From positions 1 through 41,942 of the forward strand of contig JAFKKM010000048.1 of assembly GCA_017305555.1 (NCBI GenBank): a stretch of DNA of 41,942 bases, given 5' to 3'. The notes under the pieces are model-generated. The model was not told the DNA's origin. It did no database searches and saw nothing but the letters and a program-made list of their open reading frames with translations. The translations under genes and the position numbers were made by a program. The DNA is from Hyphomicrobiales bacterium (GTDB lineage Bacteria; Pseudomonadota; Alphaproteobacteria; Rhizobiales; Xanthobacteraceae). Of the stretch, positions 24,836 to 35,052 are shown piece by piece (within the stretch, counting starts at the first letter, position 1; each line of letters starts with the position of its first letter).

Positions 24836-25576
24836 ATGGCTATCGATGTGATCGACCTGCGCGACTTTTATTCACGGCGTCTCGGCATCGTGGCGCGGCG
24901 TCTGATCAATCGTGGCATTCAGACCTGCTGGCCTGAGGCGCAAGGCCAACGCGTGCTTGGTCTCGGCTATCCGACGCCGTATCTCGGTCTGTTTCGCGAC
25001 GACGCCGAACGCTGCATCGCGATGATGCCGGCGGCGCAAGGCGTACTGAAGTGGCCGACCGGACGCCCGGCGCTGGCCTCGCTGGTCGACGAACTGTCGC
25101 TGCCGCTGCCGGATGCCGCGGTGGATCGCATCCTTCTGGTTCACGCGCTGGAAATGTCGGATGATCCGGAAGCGCTGCTGCGCGAGGTGTGGCGCGTGCT
25201 GGCGCCGTCGGGCCGCATGTTGGCGGTCATTCCGAATCGGCGCGGCGTGTGGACTCGCACCGACATGACGCCGTTCGGTCATGGACGTCCGTATTCGCGC
25301 ACGCAAATCACCGATCTGTTGCGGCAGACCTGGTTCACGCCGACCAACTGGGGCGAGGCGTTGTTCATGCCGCCGATCGGGCGCGGCTGGTTCCTGCGCT
25401 CAGCGCAGGCTTGGGAGCGGATGGGAGCGGTGCTGTCGTTGCCGGTCGCCGGCGTCCACATCGTCGAGGCGACCAAGCAGGTCTATCGCGCTATTCCCGC
25501 GCACCGCGAACGGACACGGCTGATTCCCTCGCTCGGTCCGGTGCTGGTGCCGACGTCGTCGACGTTTCAACGCTAA
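24836..25576 (+). CDS. class I SAM-dependent methyltransferase-like protein
   Basis: Protein of 246 residues with a Rossmann methyltransferase fold. The SAM loop is VLGLGYPTPYLG (about 38-49), which is degenerate compared with the usual GxGxG. The later acidic strand SLPLPDAAVDRILLVHALEMSDDPEALLREVWRVL is typical of Methyltransf_11 proteins, as is APSGRMLAVIPNRRG. The substrate is unknown. In relatives such a gene often stands divergent from gloB, as here, but this is from memory. A TTG codon two codons upstream is an alternative start. A strong terminator follows. Confidence 0.82.
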   Translation: MAIDVIDLRDFYSRRLGIVARRLINRGIQTCWPEAQGQRVLGLGYPTPYLGLFRDDAERCIAMMPAAQGVLKWPTGRPALASLVDELSLPLPDAAVDRILLVHALEMSDDPEALLREVWRVLAPSGRMLAVIPNRRGVWTRTDMTPFGHGRPYSRTQITDLLRQTWFTPTNWGEALFMPPIGRGWFLRSAQAWERMGAVLSLPVAGVHIVEATKQVYRAIPAHRERTRLIPSLGPVLVPTSSTFQR

Positions 25577-25589
25577 GGGGACCACAACA

Positions 25590-25622
25590 AAAACGCCGCC
25601 GAATATGATTCGGCGGCGTTTT
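25590..25622. terminator. bidirectional rho-independent terminator
   Basis: Perfect 15-base stem, AAAACGCCGCCGAAT / ATTCGGCGGCGTTTT, with a three-base loop. The A-run and T-run make it work on both strands, for the methyltransferase gene (ends 25576) and the DUF4167 gene (ends 25679). Confidence 0.9.
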
Positions 25623-25678
25623 CGTTCGTATCACAACATCAAAGAAGCGGTGCCATTGATGACATCGCGACCCGACGC

Positions 25679-26452
25679 TTACTCATTGCCGGAGTTAGCT
25701 TCCTCGGCGGCAGGCGCTGCGTTGGCTTCGGCGCGCGGCCCGTGTGGGCGGCGGCGGCGGCGCGGCGGGAAACGATCGCCGCCCGGCTGGCCGTTCGACT
25801 CGAAACCGTTACCGGGCTGCGGTTGACCGCCGGTGATGAACGACGGCAACCGGTCGACGCCGCTATCGAGCGGCGGCATCGCGGGCTGCGCCTGATAATC
25901 CGGCTGCGGTTGTGCGCGCTGTTCGCGATAGGCGCGCTCGTTCGGCTGTTGCTGCTCGCGGGGCTGTTCGTTGTCGCGCGGCTGGAAGCGCTGCTCGCGC
26001 GGGCGGTCCCGCTGGTTGTCGCGCTGATTGTGCTGGTTATCGCGCGGCGGGAACGGCTGCTGTTGCACCGGCACGAAGCCCGGTTCAGCGCCGAAGCTGG
26101 AATAACCGTCGCCGGCATCCTCGCCATCGTCGGTGATGTCGAGGCTGTTGTGCGGTTGCTGCTGCGGCTGGTTCTGGCGAAACTGTTCCTGAGCGGCGGC
26201 GATCAGGCGGAAGTAGTGTTCGGCGTGCTGGTAGTAGTTTTCCGAGGCGACCGGGTCGCCGGAGCCGCGCGCGTCGCGGGCAAGTTGGACGTACTTTTCG
26301 GCAATGTGAGAAGCGGTGCCGCGAATCTTGATATCCGGACCGTTGGATTCGAAAACCCGCGTCATCGGATTTTGGCCGCGCCGGTTGTTGTTGTTATTAT
26401 TGTTATTGTTGTTTCGGCCGCGCATCCGCTTGTTGTTCTGACCGTTTCTCAT
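25679..26452 (-). CDS. DUF4167 domain-containing protein
   Basis: Cytosolic protein of 257 residues. The conserved DUF4167 region is at about residues 30-95 (TRVFESNGPDIKIRGTA ... AEKYVQLARDA ... NYYQHAEHYFRLI). Before it comes a basic N-terminus with ten consecutive Asn (14-23) flanked by RMRGR and RRG. The rest is a long disordered Gln/Pro/Arg/Asn-rich tail with many QQQP and RDNQ repeats and an RRRRR cluster near the end. The composition suggests RNA or nucleoid binding, but no function is established to my knowledge. It lies downstream of prmC across a 559-base gap. Confidence 0.85.
   Translation of the reverse strand: MRNGQNNKRMRGRNNNNNNNNNNRRGQNPMTRVFESNGPDIKIRGTASHIAEKYVQLARDARGSGDPVASENYYQHAEHYFRLIAAAQEQFRQNQPQQQPHNSLDITDDGEDAGDGYSSFGAEPGFVPVQQQPFPPRDNQHNQRDNQRDRPREQRFQPRDNEQPREQQQPNERAYREQRAQPQPDYQAQPAMPPLDSGVDRLPSFITGGQPQPGNGFESNGQPGGDRFPPRRRRRPHGPRAEANAAPAAEEANSGNE
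26384..26413 (-). repeat. AAY trinucleotide repeat encoding ten Asn
   Basis: Ten consecutive AAC or AAT codons in the DUF4167 gene, residues 14-23. This low-complexity tract is a likely site of length variation between strains. Confidence 0.85.
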
Positions 26453-26749
26453 GTGTCGCCTTTTACCAATCCTCGTTTGCCGCCTTAGATCGTGAACTCA
26501 GATCATCTCAGATTTGGGTGGTGAGTGGCCGCGCCCTGACACGCGCCGCATCACATGGTCCGCCATCACGTCGTCCGCATTGCGTCGAAACTCTCGATGT
26601 TGCCCTACGTCGCGTTCAGCAAGGACGCGTCCCCAACTGCCGGCGAGCCCGATGCCCACCGGCCGGATCAAATCAATCAGCCCGCTTTCGCAAGCCTGCA
26701 CGCTCATTTGCTTTGCAAGGTCGCTTAATCGCGCGAGCCCGCTCTATCT

Positions 26750-26786
26750 CGTATGAATGTGTTTCGTATGGGTTCTCAAGCGTATG
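26750..26786. repeat. three direct copies of CGTATG
   Basis: CGTATG at 26750-26755, 26765-26770 and 26781-26786, 15 and 16 bases apart, in the prmC/DUF4167 gap. The spacing is about one and a half helical turns. No function is known. Confidence 0.4.
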
Positions 26787-26945
26787 AGATCGCGCTTTCG
26801 TCGGCTTTGCGGTCAATCGGCAGCGCAGCTCTCGGCTATCGCGCGCAATGCAGACCGGTTTTTGGAACCTTTTACTAGGGGCGCTCTCTTCGAGAGCTTC
26901 GACCTCAATCCCGTCAATCGAGAGGGCCGATCACCCTGGACCAAT

Positions 26946-26977
26946 ATTATAGGCGGAACGTAGTCGTTCCCGGTCGA
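26946..26977 (-). promoter_or_regulatory. candidate promoter with 20-base spacer containing a dyad (MerR-like architecture)
   Basis: On the minus strand: TCGACC (26977-26972), a 20-base spacer, then a perfect TATAAT (26951-26946). The spacer contains GGAACG-ACTA-CGTTCC (26955-26970). MerR-type regulators act on promoters with 19-20 base spacers and a dyad inside. No merR gene lies nearby. Confidence 0.4.
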
Positions 26978-27011
26978 TATTCCAAGAGGTTTTTTGCGTT
27001 CCAATCGGACA

Positions 27012-27898
27012 TTATCGGGGCAAATGACGAAACGCGAGGGCGCGCGGAACGCCGCCGAGATCGGCGCGCGGGGGACCATGCGGCGCGAGACCGGCGGTGT
27101 GCGCCAGCCGGACGACATCGTCGCTCTGGTGTTGGCCGATTTCGAGGATCAGCGTACCGCCGGGCGCCAGCAGGCCGGCGGCCTGGCTCACGATCAGGCG
27201 ATAGGCGTCGAGCCCGTCATCGCCGCCGTCGAGCGCGCGGTGCGGATCGTGTTCGCGGACTTCCGTTGACAGAGTCTGGATGTCGCCCGTCCGGATATAG
27301 GGCGGGTTGGAGACAATGAGATCGCAGGGCACGGCGATGGCGGCGGCAAAATTGCCCACCGCGAAAGTCGCGCGTGCCGCTAAGCCCAATCGCGTCGCGT
27401 TGGCGCGTGCGGTCTGTAACGCGGCGATGCTGATATCGGTGCCGATGCCGGTGGCGTGCGGCAGCTCGTGCAGTAGCGCCAGCAAAATCGCACCGGAGCC
27501 TGTGCCGAGATCGGCGATGCGCAGCGCGCGCGTGGTCATGTCATCGGCACGCAGGATATCGAGCGCGGTCTCAACCAGCGTTTCGGTATCCGGGCGCGGC
27601 ACCAGCGTCGCCGGTGAAAGCTGGAAGTCCAGTCCCCAGAATTCCTTGTGCCCGAGCAGGCGCGCGACCGGTTCGCCGCCGATGCGTCGCCGCGCGAGAT
27701 CCTTCAGCCGCGCCGCGTCGAATGCAGTCAGTCGCTGCTCGGCCTTGGTGATGAGGCCGGTCAGATCGAGCCGCGTCACCGCGCCGATCATCAGGCGCGC
27801 ATCAAGCTCGGGTGTTTCGATGGCGGCAGCTTGCAGGTGCGCCGTTAGATTCCGGCGTGCCGTCTCGATGGTCTGTCCTGCGAGAGCGATGTCCACGG

Positions 27899-27902
<4 letters not shown>
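27012..27902 (-). CDS. prmC: peptide chain release factor N5-glutamine methyltransferase PrmC
   Basis: SAM-dependent enzyme (296 residues) that methylates the Gln of the GGQ motif in release factors. It has a helical N-terminal domain (about 1-95), the SAM-binding DLGTGSGAI (131-139) and the catalytic NPPY at 199-202. TTG 27902 overlaps the prfA stop (TTGA); GTG 27896 is an alternative. Translation is probably coupled to prfA, whose product is its substrate. Confidence 0.94.
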
Positions 27903-28978
<1,076 letters not shown>

Positions 28979-29030
28979 AGGATTGTCTCGATGAAGTGAA
29001 GGCGAGGGCGGAGCGGGCGAATGAGCCTCG

Positions 29031-31298
29031 CTACAACGACAGCCCCTCGGCGTCGGCAAACCGCTTCAATTCCTCGCGGATGGAAACGCTGCCGGCGGGC
29101 GCATCGAGCAGCGCCGTCATCAGCGTCTCGGCTTTCTTGGCGTCGAGGTCGAGGATCAGCGCTTTGACCGGGCCGTGGGCGGTGGCCGACAGCGACAGCG
29201 TGCGATAGCCCAGCGCGATCAGCGCCAGCGCGCCGATCGGCGTGGAGGCCATCTCGCCGCACAGCGAGGCGTCGCGTTTTGCCGCGTTGGCTTTGCGGAT
29301 AATGTCGCGCAGGGCGCGCAGGATCGGCGCCGACAGCGTGTCGAAACGATCGGAGACTTTCGAGTTGCCGCGATCGACAGCAAACATGAACTGGAACAGG
29401 TCGTTGGAGCCGATCGATACGAAGTCGACCTTCTCGAACAGTTCGTCGAGCTGATAGAGCAGCGCCGGCACTTCGATCATGGTGCCGATGTCGATGCGTT
29501 CGGGCAACGCGTGACCGTGTTGGCGCAGATAGGTGAGTTCGCGCTCGACCAGCAGCTTGGCCTGATCGAACTCGGCGATCTCCGAAATCATCGGGAACAT
29601 GATCTTCAACGCGCGACCGCCGCCGGCGCGCAGCAACGCGCGAATCTGGCCGCGCAACAGCCCGGGCCGGTCGAGGCCGAGACGAATCGCGCGCCAGCCC
29701 AGCGCCGGATTCTCCTCGATCACGGTTTCCATATAAGGCAGCGCCTTGTCACCGCCGATGTCGAGGGTGCGGAATGTCACCGGCTTCTTGCCCGCTGCAT
29801 CCAGCACAGCACGATAGAGCGACAACTGTTCGACCGAACGTGGCAGGCTTTGGCCGACCATGAATTGCAATTCGGTGCGGAACAGGCCGATGCCGCCGCA
29901 GCCGGTGTCCTCGATGTGCGGCAGGTCGATGACGAGGCCGGCATTGAGCAGCAGTTCGACCGGCTGGCCGTCCTTGGTCACGGTCGGTCGATCGCGCAGC
30001 GCCGAATATTGCGCCTGCCGCCGGGCGCGGAAGCGCACCCGTTCGGCATAGGCGGATTCCACTTCCGCCGAGGGGCGGACATAGATCGAACCTGAAGTGC
30101 CGTCGACGATGATGGCGTCGCCCTGATCGGCGAGGCCGGCGGCGTTCGGCACTTCGCCGACTGCCGGAATGCCGAGCGCGCGCGCGACGATGGAGACGTG
30201 CGAGTTGGCGGTGCCTTCTTCGAGCACCAAGCCGCGCAGCCGCTTGCGGTCGTAGTCGAGCAGCGCCGCCGGTCCCATCGAACGCGCGATCAGGATGGCG
30301 TTGTCGGGCAGCTGCTCGCGCGACGGCGCATGATCCTGACCGACGAGTTGACGCATCAGGCGATGGCCGAGGTCTTCGAGATCGTGCAGGCGGTCGCGCA
30401 GATAAGGATCGGTCGAGCGCAACATCCGCGCGCGGGTGTCGGACTGCACACGTTCGACCGCGGCTTCGGCGGTGAGGCCGGTGGCGACGGCCTCGTGCAG
30501 TTTGTGCGACCAGCCGTGATCGTTGGCGAACATCCGATAGGCTTCGAGCACGTCGCGATGCTCGCCGCCATCGGCAACGTCGCCGCGCTCGAGCATCCGG
30601 TCGAGGTCGGCGCGCAGTTTGGTCAGCGCGTCGTCGAGCCGCTTGATTTCCTGCGGCAGATTTTCCGCGATGTAGTTGGTGATGACGACGCGCGGTTCGT
30701 GCAGCACCACGTGGCCGAGCGCGATGCCGTCGGACAGGATCGAACCGGCCTTGTGCTGCGGATGCCGCGCGGCCGGTTCCGCGCCAGGCCGCGCCAGCGC
30801 CGACAACTCGCCCGAGGCAATCATCTCGGCGAGCACCATGGCGGTGGTTTGCAGCGCCTCGACTTCTTCCTCGACGTAAGTGCGCTTGGCGCGGTTCTGC
30901 ACCACCAGCACGCCGAGCGTATTGCCCGCACGCAGGATCGGCACGCCGAGGAAGGAGTTGTAGATTTCTTCGCCGGTTTCCGGGCGGAATGAGAAGGCAG
31001 GGTGGCTGTGGGCGTCGCTCAGATTGAGCGGCGTGGCCTCGCTGGCGACCAGACCGACCAGACCCTCATGGGCATGGAGGACGGTCTGGTGGACGGCGTC
31101 GCGGTTCAGACCTTCGGTGGCGTAGAGTTCCAGGGTGTTGTCGATGCGCAGCACATAGGTCGAGCAGACTTCGGCCACCATGTTGGCGGCGATCAGCACC
31201 ACGATCTTGTCGAGGCGTTCCTGAGCGCTGACCTGCTCCGCCATGACCTCACGGAGCCGTCTCAGCAAGACGCGGGGGCCACCCGACGCGCTCCGCAT
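29031..31298 (-). CDS. ptsP: phosphoenolpyruvate-protein phosphotransferase, nitrogen PTS enzyme I (PtsP/EI-Ntr)
   Basis: First enzyme of the nitrogen-related phosphotransferase chain (PtsP to NPr to EIIA-Ntr), with 755 residues. An N-terminal GAF domain (about 20-160), which in homologues senses glutamine, is followed by the PEP-utiliser N-terminal domain. The phosphorylated His367 lies in [14 protein letters not shown], followed by the C-terminal TIM barrel with [22 protein letters not shown] and the active-site Cys in SLCGEMAS. It regulates metabolism rather than sugar uptake. In the 260 bases upstream there is an AT-rich pocket (31355-31385) but no clear -35/-10 pair. Confidence 0.95.
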   Translation of the reverse strand: MRSASGGPRVLLRRLREVMAEQVSAQERLDKIVVLIAANMVAEVCSTYVLRIDNTLELYATEGLNRDAVHQTVLHAHEGLVGLVASEATPLNLSDAHSHPAFSFRPETGEEIYNSFLGVPILRAGNTLGVLVVQNRAKRTYVEEEVEALQTTAMVLAEMIASGELSALARPGAEPAARHPQHKAGSILSDGIALGHVVLHEPRVVITNYIAENLPQEIKRLDDALTKLRADLDRMLERGDVADGGEHRDVLEAYRMFANDHGWSHKLHEAVATGLTAEAAVERVQSDTRARMLRSTDPYLRDRLHDLEDLGHRLMRQLVGQDHAPSREQLPDNAILIARSMGPAALLDYDRKRLRGLVLEEGTANSHVSIVARALGIPAVGEVPNAAGLADQGDAIIVDGTSGSIYVRPSAEVESAYAERVRFRARRQAQYSALRDRPTVTKDGQPVELLLNAGLVIDLPHIEDTGCGGIGLFRTELQFMVGQSLPRSVEQLSLYRAVLDAAGKKPVTFRTLDIGGDKALPYMETVIEENPALGWRAIRLGLDRPGLLRGQIRALLRAGGGRALKIMFPMISEIAEFDQAKLLVERELTYLRQHGHALPERIDIGTMIEVPALLYQLDELFEKVDFVSIGSNDLFQFMFAVDRGNSKVSDRFDTLSAPILRALRDIIRKANAAKRDASLCGEMASTPIGALALIALGYRTLSLSATAHGPVKALILDLDAKKAETLMTALLDAPAGSVSIREELKRFADAEGLSL

Positions 31299-31558
31299 GT
31301 GCCGATGTCCTTCCCTGCGGGCCCCGGCGGCGTCCGTGCCGCAGGTCTCCCAATCGTCAAAATATAAACTTTGGCTATTTTACACGTCGCGAGGGCGCGC
31401 AAAAACCTGCTTTTGTTCCCTTCGGGGCGGCCGCGCGGGCGCGGCGATCCGTTTAGGCCGTATAGCGAATTGCAGCTTGTTTTGCCAAGCAAATCCCCTG
31501 CCAAATTTGCGGGCAGCAGGGATGCTTGGCGGTATTTCTGACGGGCGAGAGGGGGCGG

Positions 31559-32221
31559 TCAGCCGGCATGCGTCGTCAGCGCCACATAGCCGTTCCAGAT
31601 GATCTGGATGCCGATGCAGAGCAGGATGAAAGCCGACAGCCGCATCACCACGCTGGTGCCGCGCCGGCCGAGCGCCGCCACCAGATTGCCGGCGAAGCGA
31701 TAGCAGACGTAGATCGTCGCCCCGACAGCCGCCAATCCGGCCACCGCGCCTCCGGCGATCATGGCGAAGTCGCCGATGCCGGCGCTAACGGCCGGCCGCT
31801 GGCTGCCCAGCGTGATCGCCACCGAGATCGAGCCGGGGCCCACGGTCAGCGGCATGGTGAGCGGATAGAACGCATCGAGGCGCGCGTCTGGCGCATGATC
31901 GGTGACGCTGCGCTGATCCTCGAGTTCCTCGCTGGAATGCAACAACTTCCAGGCGAACGCCGCCACCACGCTGCCGCCGGCGATGCGGACGATGGGCAGC
32001 GTGATGCCGAAAAACTCCAGCACATGCGAGCCGACGATCAGCGATCCCAGCAGCAGCAGGAAGCTGTTGATGGCGACGCCCGCCGCCAGCGACGGACGAT
32101 CCGTGGGGCTCGGGTAGGTGAGCCGCAGGAAGATCGGCGCGCCGCCGATCGGATTGACGATCGGAAACAGGCCCGCGAACACCAGCAGGAAAGCATTGGC
32201 GGCGCTTGCGATGTCGTTCAC
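31559..32221 (-). CDS. marC: MarC family integral membrane protein
   Basis: Inner-membrane protein of 220 residues with six hydrophobic segments, the standard MarC/UPF0056 size. Family motifs include FPIVNPIGGAPIFL near residue 19 and FYPLTMPLTVGPGSISVAITLG near residue 118. The name comes from the E. coli mar locus, but a role in drug resistance has not been supported, so function is unknown. It is 26 bases downstream of lysC on the same strand. Confidence 0.9.
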   Translation of the reverse strand: MNDIASAANAFLLVFAGLFPIVNPIGGAPIFLRLTYPSPTDRPSLAAGVAINSFLLLLGSLIVGSHVLEFFGITLPIVRIAGGSVVAAFAWKLLHSSEELEDQRSVTDHAPDARLDAFYPLTMPLTVGPGSISVAITLGSQRPAVSAGIGDFAMIAGGAVAGLAAVGATIYVCYRFAGNLVAALGRRGTSVVMRLSAFILLCIGIQIIWNGYVALTTHAG

Positions 32222-32247
32222 GGCCGCCTCCGATTTTCCTGGTCGTT

Positions 32248-33501
32248 CTAGCCTTTGTCGAGACCGTACAGCGAATGCAGCGTGCGGACCGCGAGTTCGG
32301 TATAGGCAGCGTCGATCAGCACCGAGAACTTGATTTCCGAGGTGGTGATGGCGCGGATGTTGATGTTGCGCTCCGCCAGCGCCGCAAACGCCTTGGCGGC
32401 AATGCCGGCGTGGCTACGCATCCCCGAGCCGATCACCGAAACCTTGGCGACGTCGGTGGCGCTGTCGAGGCGTACATACCTGATCTGGTCCTTGGCGGAC
32501 GAGATGGTCTCTTTGGCGCGCTCGAAGTCGCTGGCCGGAACGGTGAAGGTGAGGTCCGTGGTCTTGCCGTCCTCGGAGACGTTCTGGACGATCATGTCGA
32601 CGTTGATGTTGGCGGCGGCCAGCGGCACGAAAATCGCGGCGGCGACGCCGGGCTTGTCCTCGATCTGGCGGACCGAAATCTGCGCCTCGTCCTTCGAGAA
32701 GGCGATTCCGGTGACAACGTGGCTTTCCATCATTTCTTCCTCGCTGCAAATCAGCGTTCCGGGCGGTGTGGCGTGGGGATCGATCGCGTCGGGCTCGTCG
32801 AAGCTGGAACGCACGAAGATCGGCATGTTGTGGACCATGCCGAGTTCGACAGAGCGCACCTGCAACACCTTGGCGCCCTGTGAGGCCAGTTCCAGCATGT
32901 CCTCGAACGCGATCTTGTCGAGGCGGCGGGCCTTCGGCACGATGCGGGGATCGGTGGTGTAGACGCCGTCGACGTCGGTATAGATGTCGCAGCGGTCGGC
33001 CTTGATCGCGGCGGCGATCGCCACCGCCGAGGTATCCGAGCCGCCACGGCCGAGCGTGGTGATGCGGCCGGTCTGCGGGTTGATGCCCTGGAAACCGGCG
33101 ACAACCGCGACTTCCTTGCGGTCGGCGAAACGCTTGACGATCTCGCTGCCGTCGATGTCGAGAATCCGGGCCGAGGCGTGGGCGTCCGAGGTCTTGATCG
33201 GAATCTGCCACCCCTGCCAGGAGCGGGCCTGGATGCCGAGTGCTTGCAACGCGATGGCCAGAAGCCCGGAGGTCACCTGCTCGCCGGAGGCGACCACGGC
33301 ATCGTATTCGCGGGCGTCGTGCATCGGCGATGCATCGCGGCACCACGCCACCAGTTCGTTGGTTTTCCCGGACATCGCCGAAACCACCACGGCGACGTCA
33401 TGGCCGGCATCGACCTCGCGTTTGACGTGCCGCGCGACATTGCGGATGCGTTCGATGTTGGCGACGGACGTACCGCCGAATTTCATGACAAGCCGGCCCA
33501 T
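32248..33501 (-). CDS. lysC: aspartate kinase
   Basis: Aspartokinase (417 residues), first step to lysine, threonine, methionine and diaminopimelate. KFGGTSV (7-13) binds ATP and aspartate; TTLGRGGSDTSA and TDVDGVYTTDPR complete the kinase domain. Two ACT domains in the last 150 residues (AQISVRQIEDKPGVAAAIF and AKVSVIGSGMRSHAGIAAK) give feedback control. ATG 33501 begins the conserved region; an upstream in-frame TTG at 33531 adds ten residues without similarity. A promoter candidate lies at 33576-33604. Confidence 0.95.
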   Translation of the reverse strand: MGRLVMKFGGTSVANIERIRNVARHVKREVDAGHDVAVVVSAMSGKTNELVAWCRDASPMHDAREYDAVVASGEQVTSGLLAIALQALGIQARSWQGWQIPIKTSDAHASARILDIDGSEIVKRFADRKEVAVVAGFQGINPQTGRITTLGRGGSDTSAVAIAAAIKADRCDIYTDVDGVYTTDPRIVPKARRLDKIAFEDMLELASQGAKVLQVRSVELGMVHNMPIFVRSSFDEPDAIDPHATPPGTLICSEEEMMESHVVTGIAFSKDEAQISVRQIEDKPGVAAAIFVPLAAANINVDMIVQNVSEDGKTTDLTFTVPASDFERAKETISSAKDQIRYVRLDSATDVAKVSVIGSGMRSHAGIAAKAFAALAERNINIRAITTSEIKFSVLIDAAYTELAVRTLHSLYGLDKG

Positions 33502-33575
33502 GGCGGATGGTATGTTCCTTGAAGACAACAAGATATGGTGCGGCCGGGACGTGCCGCGCTGCCGAAAGGCGCGTA

Positions 33576-33604
33576 TACATACCGGCGAGCCGACAGGCAG
33601 GCAA
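33576..33604 (-). promoter_or_regulatory. candidate lysC promoter
   Basis: On the minus strand, TTGCCT and TATGTA are spaced 17 bases apart, about 75 bases upstream of the lysC start. This is a consensus-type match only. Confidence 0.4.
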
Positions 33605-33652
33605 CCGGTTTGCGCCGGCGGCTACGTGCCACAGGGCGATTGCGAGAGGCCG

Positions 33653-34120
33653 ATGGGGCGCTATATCGACGATATCCTGCAACCGGGCGAGAAACTGCTG
33701 TACTCGACCAATCTGCACTGGGTGTTCTACCTGCCCGGGCTGGTCGGCTGGGCGGTGTCCATTGCGCTGCTGGTGGGATCGCGGATGGTGACGCCGGATA
33801 GCCTCGTTCTGGTTTTCCTGGCGCTGTCGGCGGTGGCCGCGCTGGTCGCGTTCTATCTGTCGTTCCGGGCCTGGTTCAGGCGCTGGACCACAGAAACCGA
33901 CGTCACCAGTCTGCGGGTGGTCCACAAGGAAGGCTTTATCAAACGGCGCACCTTCGAGATGAGCCTCGACAAGGTCGAAAGCGTCGACGTCAACCAGAGC
34001 ATTCTGGGACGAATTCTGAATTATGGTGACGTAACGATTCGCGGCGTCGGCGAGGGCATCGAGAAGATCAGGACGATCGCCTCGCCGCTGGCGTTCCGAA
34101 ACCATATTACCGCGCGATAA
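33653..34120 (+). CDS. PH domain-containing membrane protein (bPH2/YdbT-like)
   Basis: Protein of 155 residues with two membrane helices (about residues 22-40 and 46-68) followed by a bacterial PH domain (bPH_2, about 75-150). The domain signature is GFIKRRTFEMSLDKVESVDVNQSILGRILNYGDVTIRG, seen from residue 94 on. The function is unknown. The frame is open from 32984, but that part is antisense to lysC; ATG 33653, preceded by GAGAGG, starts at the family's usual GRYIDDILQPGEKLL. It ends 20 bases before ubiG. Confidence 0.88.
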   Translation: MGRYIDDILQPGEKLLYSTNLHWVFYLPGLVGWAVSIALLVGSRMVTPDSLVLVFLALSAVAALVAFYLSFRAWFRRWTTETDVTSLRVVHKEGFIKRRTFEMSLDKVESVDVNQSILGRILNYGDVTIRGVGEGIEKIRTIASPLAFRNHITAR

Positions 34121-34140
34121 TCAGGAGGCGCGCGCCGATC

Positions 34141-34902
34141 ATGACCATGCAAACAGACGTTTCCGGCACATCGAGCCCCAGCGTCGATCCCGCCGAGATC
34201 GCGAAGTTCTCGAAGCTGTCGGCCGAGTGGTGGGATCCGCGCGGCAAGATGGCGCCGCTGCACAAGATCAATCCGCTGCGGCTCGCCTTCATCCGCGACG
34301 CCGCCTGCCGCAAGTTCGACCGCAACGCGCGCAGCCTGACCTGCCTCGAAGGCCTGCGCGTGCTCGATATCGGCTGCGGCGCAGGCTTATTGTGCGAACC
34401 GTTGGCGCGGCTCGGCGCGCAGGTCATCGGCGTCGATCCGTCGGAAAGCAACATCGCGGCCGCGAAGCTGCACGCCGATAAATCACATGTCGCGATCGAC
34501 TATCGCTGCATCACTCTGGAAGAGATGGACCCACGCGAGCGCTTCGACATCGTGCTGGCGATGGAAGTGGTCGAGCACGTCGTCGATGTCGGTGCGTTCC
34601 TCGCCCGCTGCGCCAGCGTGCTCAAGCCCGGCGGTCTGATGGTGGTATCGACGCTCAACCGCACCTGGAAGAGTTTCGCGCTGGCGATCGTCGGCGCGGA
34701 ATACGTGCTGCGCTGGCTGCCGCGCGGCACCCATCAGTGGGAAAAGTTCGTTACCCCGGAAGAACTCGCGCAGTATCTGGAGAACAGCCGGCTCGGCATC
34801 ACCGAGCAGGCCGGCGTGGTCTACAGCCCGTTCGCCGACCGCTGGAGCACGTCGTCGGACATGGAAGTCAACTACATGGTGGTGGCGGAAAGCGTGGAGT
34901 GA
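34141..34902 (+). CDS. ubiG: ubiquinone biosynthesis O-methyltransferase
   Basis: SAM-dependent methyltransferase of 253 residues performing both O-methylations in ubiquinone synthesis at the inner membrane. It shows the family's PAEIAKFSKLSAEWWDPRGKM (17-37, read as separate halves), the SAM loop VLDIGCGAGLL (about 74-84), and CASVLKPGGLMVVSTLNRTWKSF near 160. AGGAGG at 34123-34128 lies 12 bases before ATG 34141 or 18 before ATG 34147. It is co-directional with the PH-domain gene 20 bases upstream. Confidence 0.95.
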   Translation: MTMQTDVSGTSSPSVDPAEIAKFSKLSAEWWDPRGKMAPLHKINPLRLAFIRDAACRKFDRNARSLTCLEGLRVLDIGCGAGLLCEPLARLGAQVIGVDPSESNIAAAKLHADKSHVAIDYRCITLEEMDPRERFDIVLAMEVVEHVVDVGAFLARCASVLKPGGLMVVSTLNRTWKSFALAIVGAEYVLRWLPRGTHQWEKFVTPEELAQYLENSRLGITEQAGVVYSPFADRWSTSSDMEVNYMVVAESVE

Positions 34903-35052
34903 GCGAGGCCTTCGTCCTTTTGCATGGGCGACACACAGTCTGATATCGGGTGCAATCCAGTCATGATGCGGGACAGGTTGACCCTTTGGCCTATAGCGGT
35001 CAGGTTGCCGCGCCGTTTAAGTGCCGTCTCCGTTTGATCTGATCGCATCCTT

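Larger units (their letters stand above)
26453..27011. other. 559-base gap between prmC and the DUF4167 gene
   Basis: No convincing gene is found. A 69-codon minus-strand frame (26498-26707) has no recognisable features. The gap holds a MerR-like stretched promoter (26946-26977), a hairpin GCTCTC-TTC-GAGAGC (26882-26897 area), and three CGTATG copies about 15 bases apart (26750, 26765 and 26781). It may contain a long leader for the DUF4167 gene or a small RNA. Confidence 0.5.

Noticed and set aside
26498-26707. 69-codon minus-strand frame in the prmC/DUF4167 gap
   Set aside because: No domain, no good ribosome binding site and no sign of conservation from sequence alone; kept only as part of the gap description.
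26955-26970. GGAACG-TAGT-CGTTCC as a LexA box or EcfG promoter
   Set aside because: Alphaproteobacterial LexA sites are direct GTTC-N7-GTTC repeats and EcfG promoters need GGAAC with CGTT 16-18 bases on; neither spacing fits.
29175-30992. Long plus-strand frames opposite ptsP
   Set aside because: GC-rich antisense frames with biased composition; ptsP motifs are complete on the other strand.
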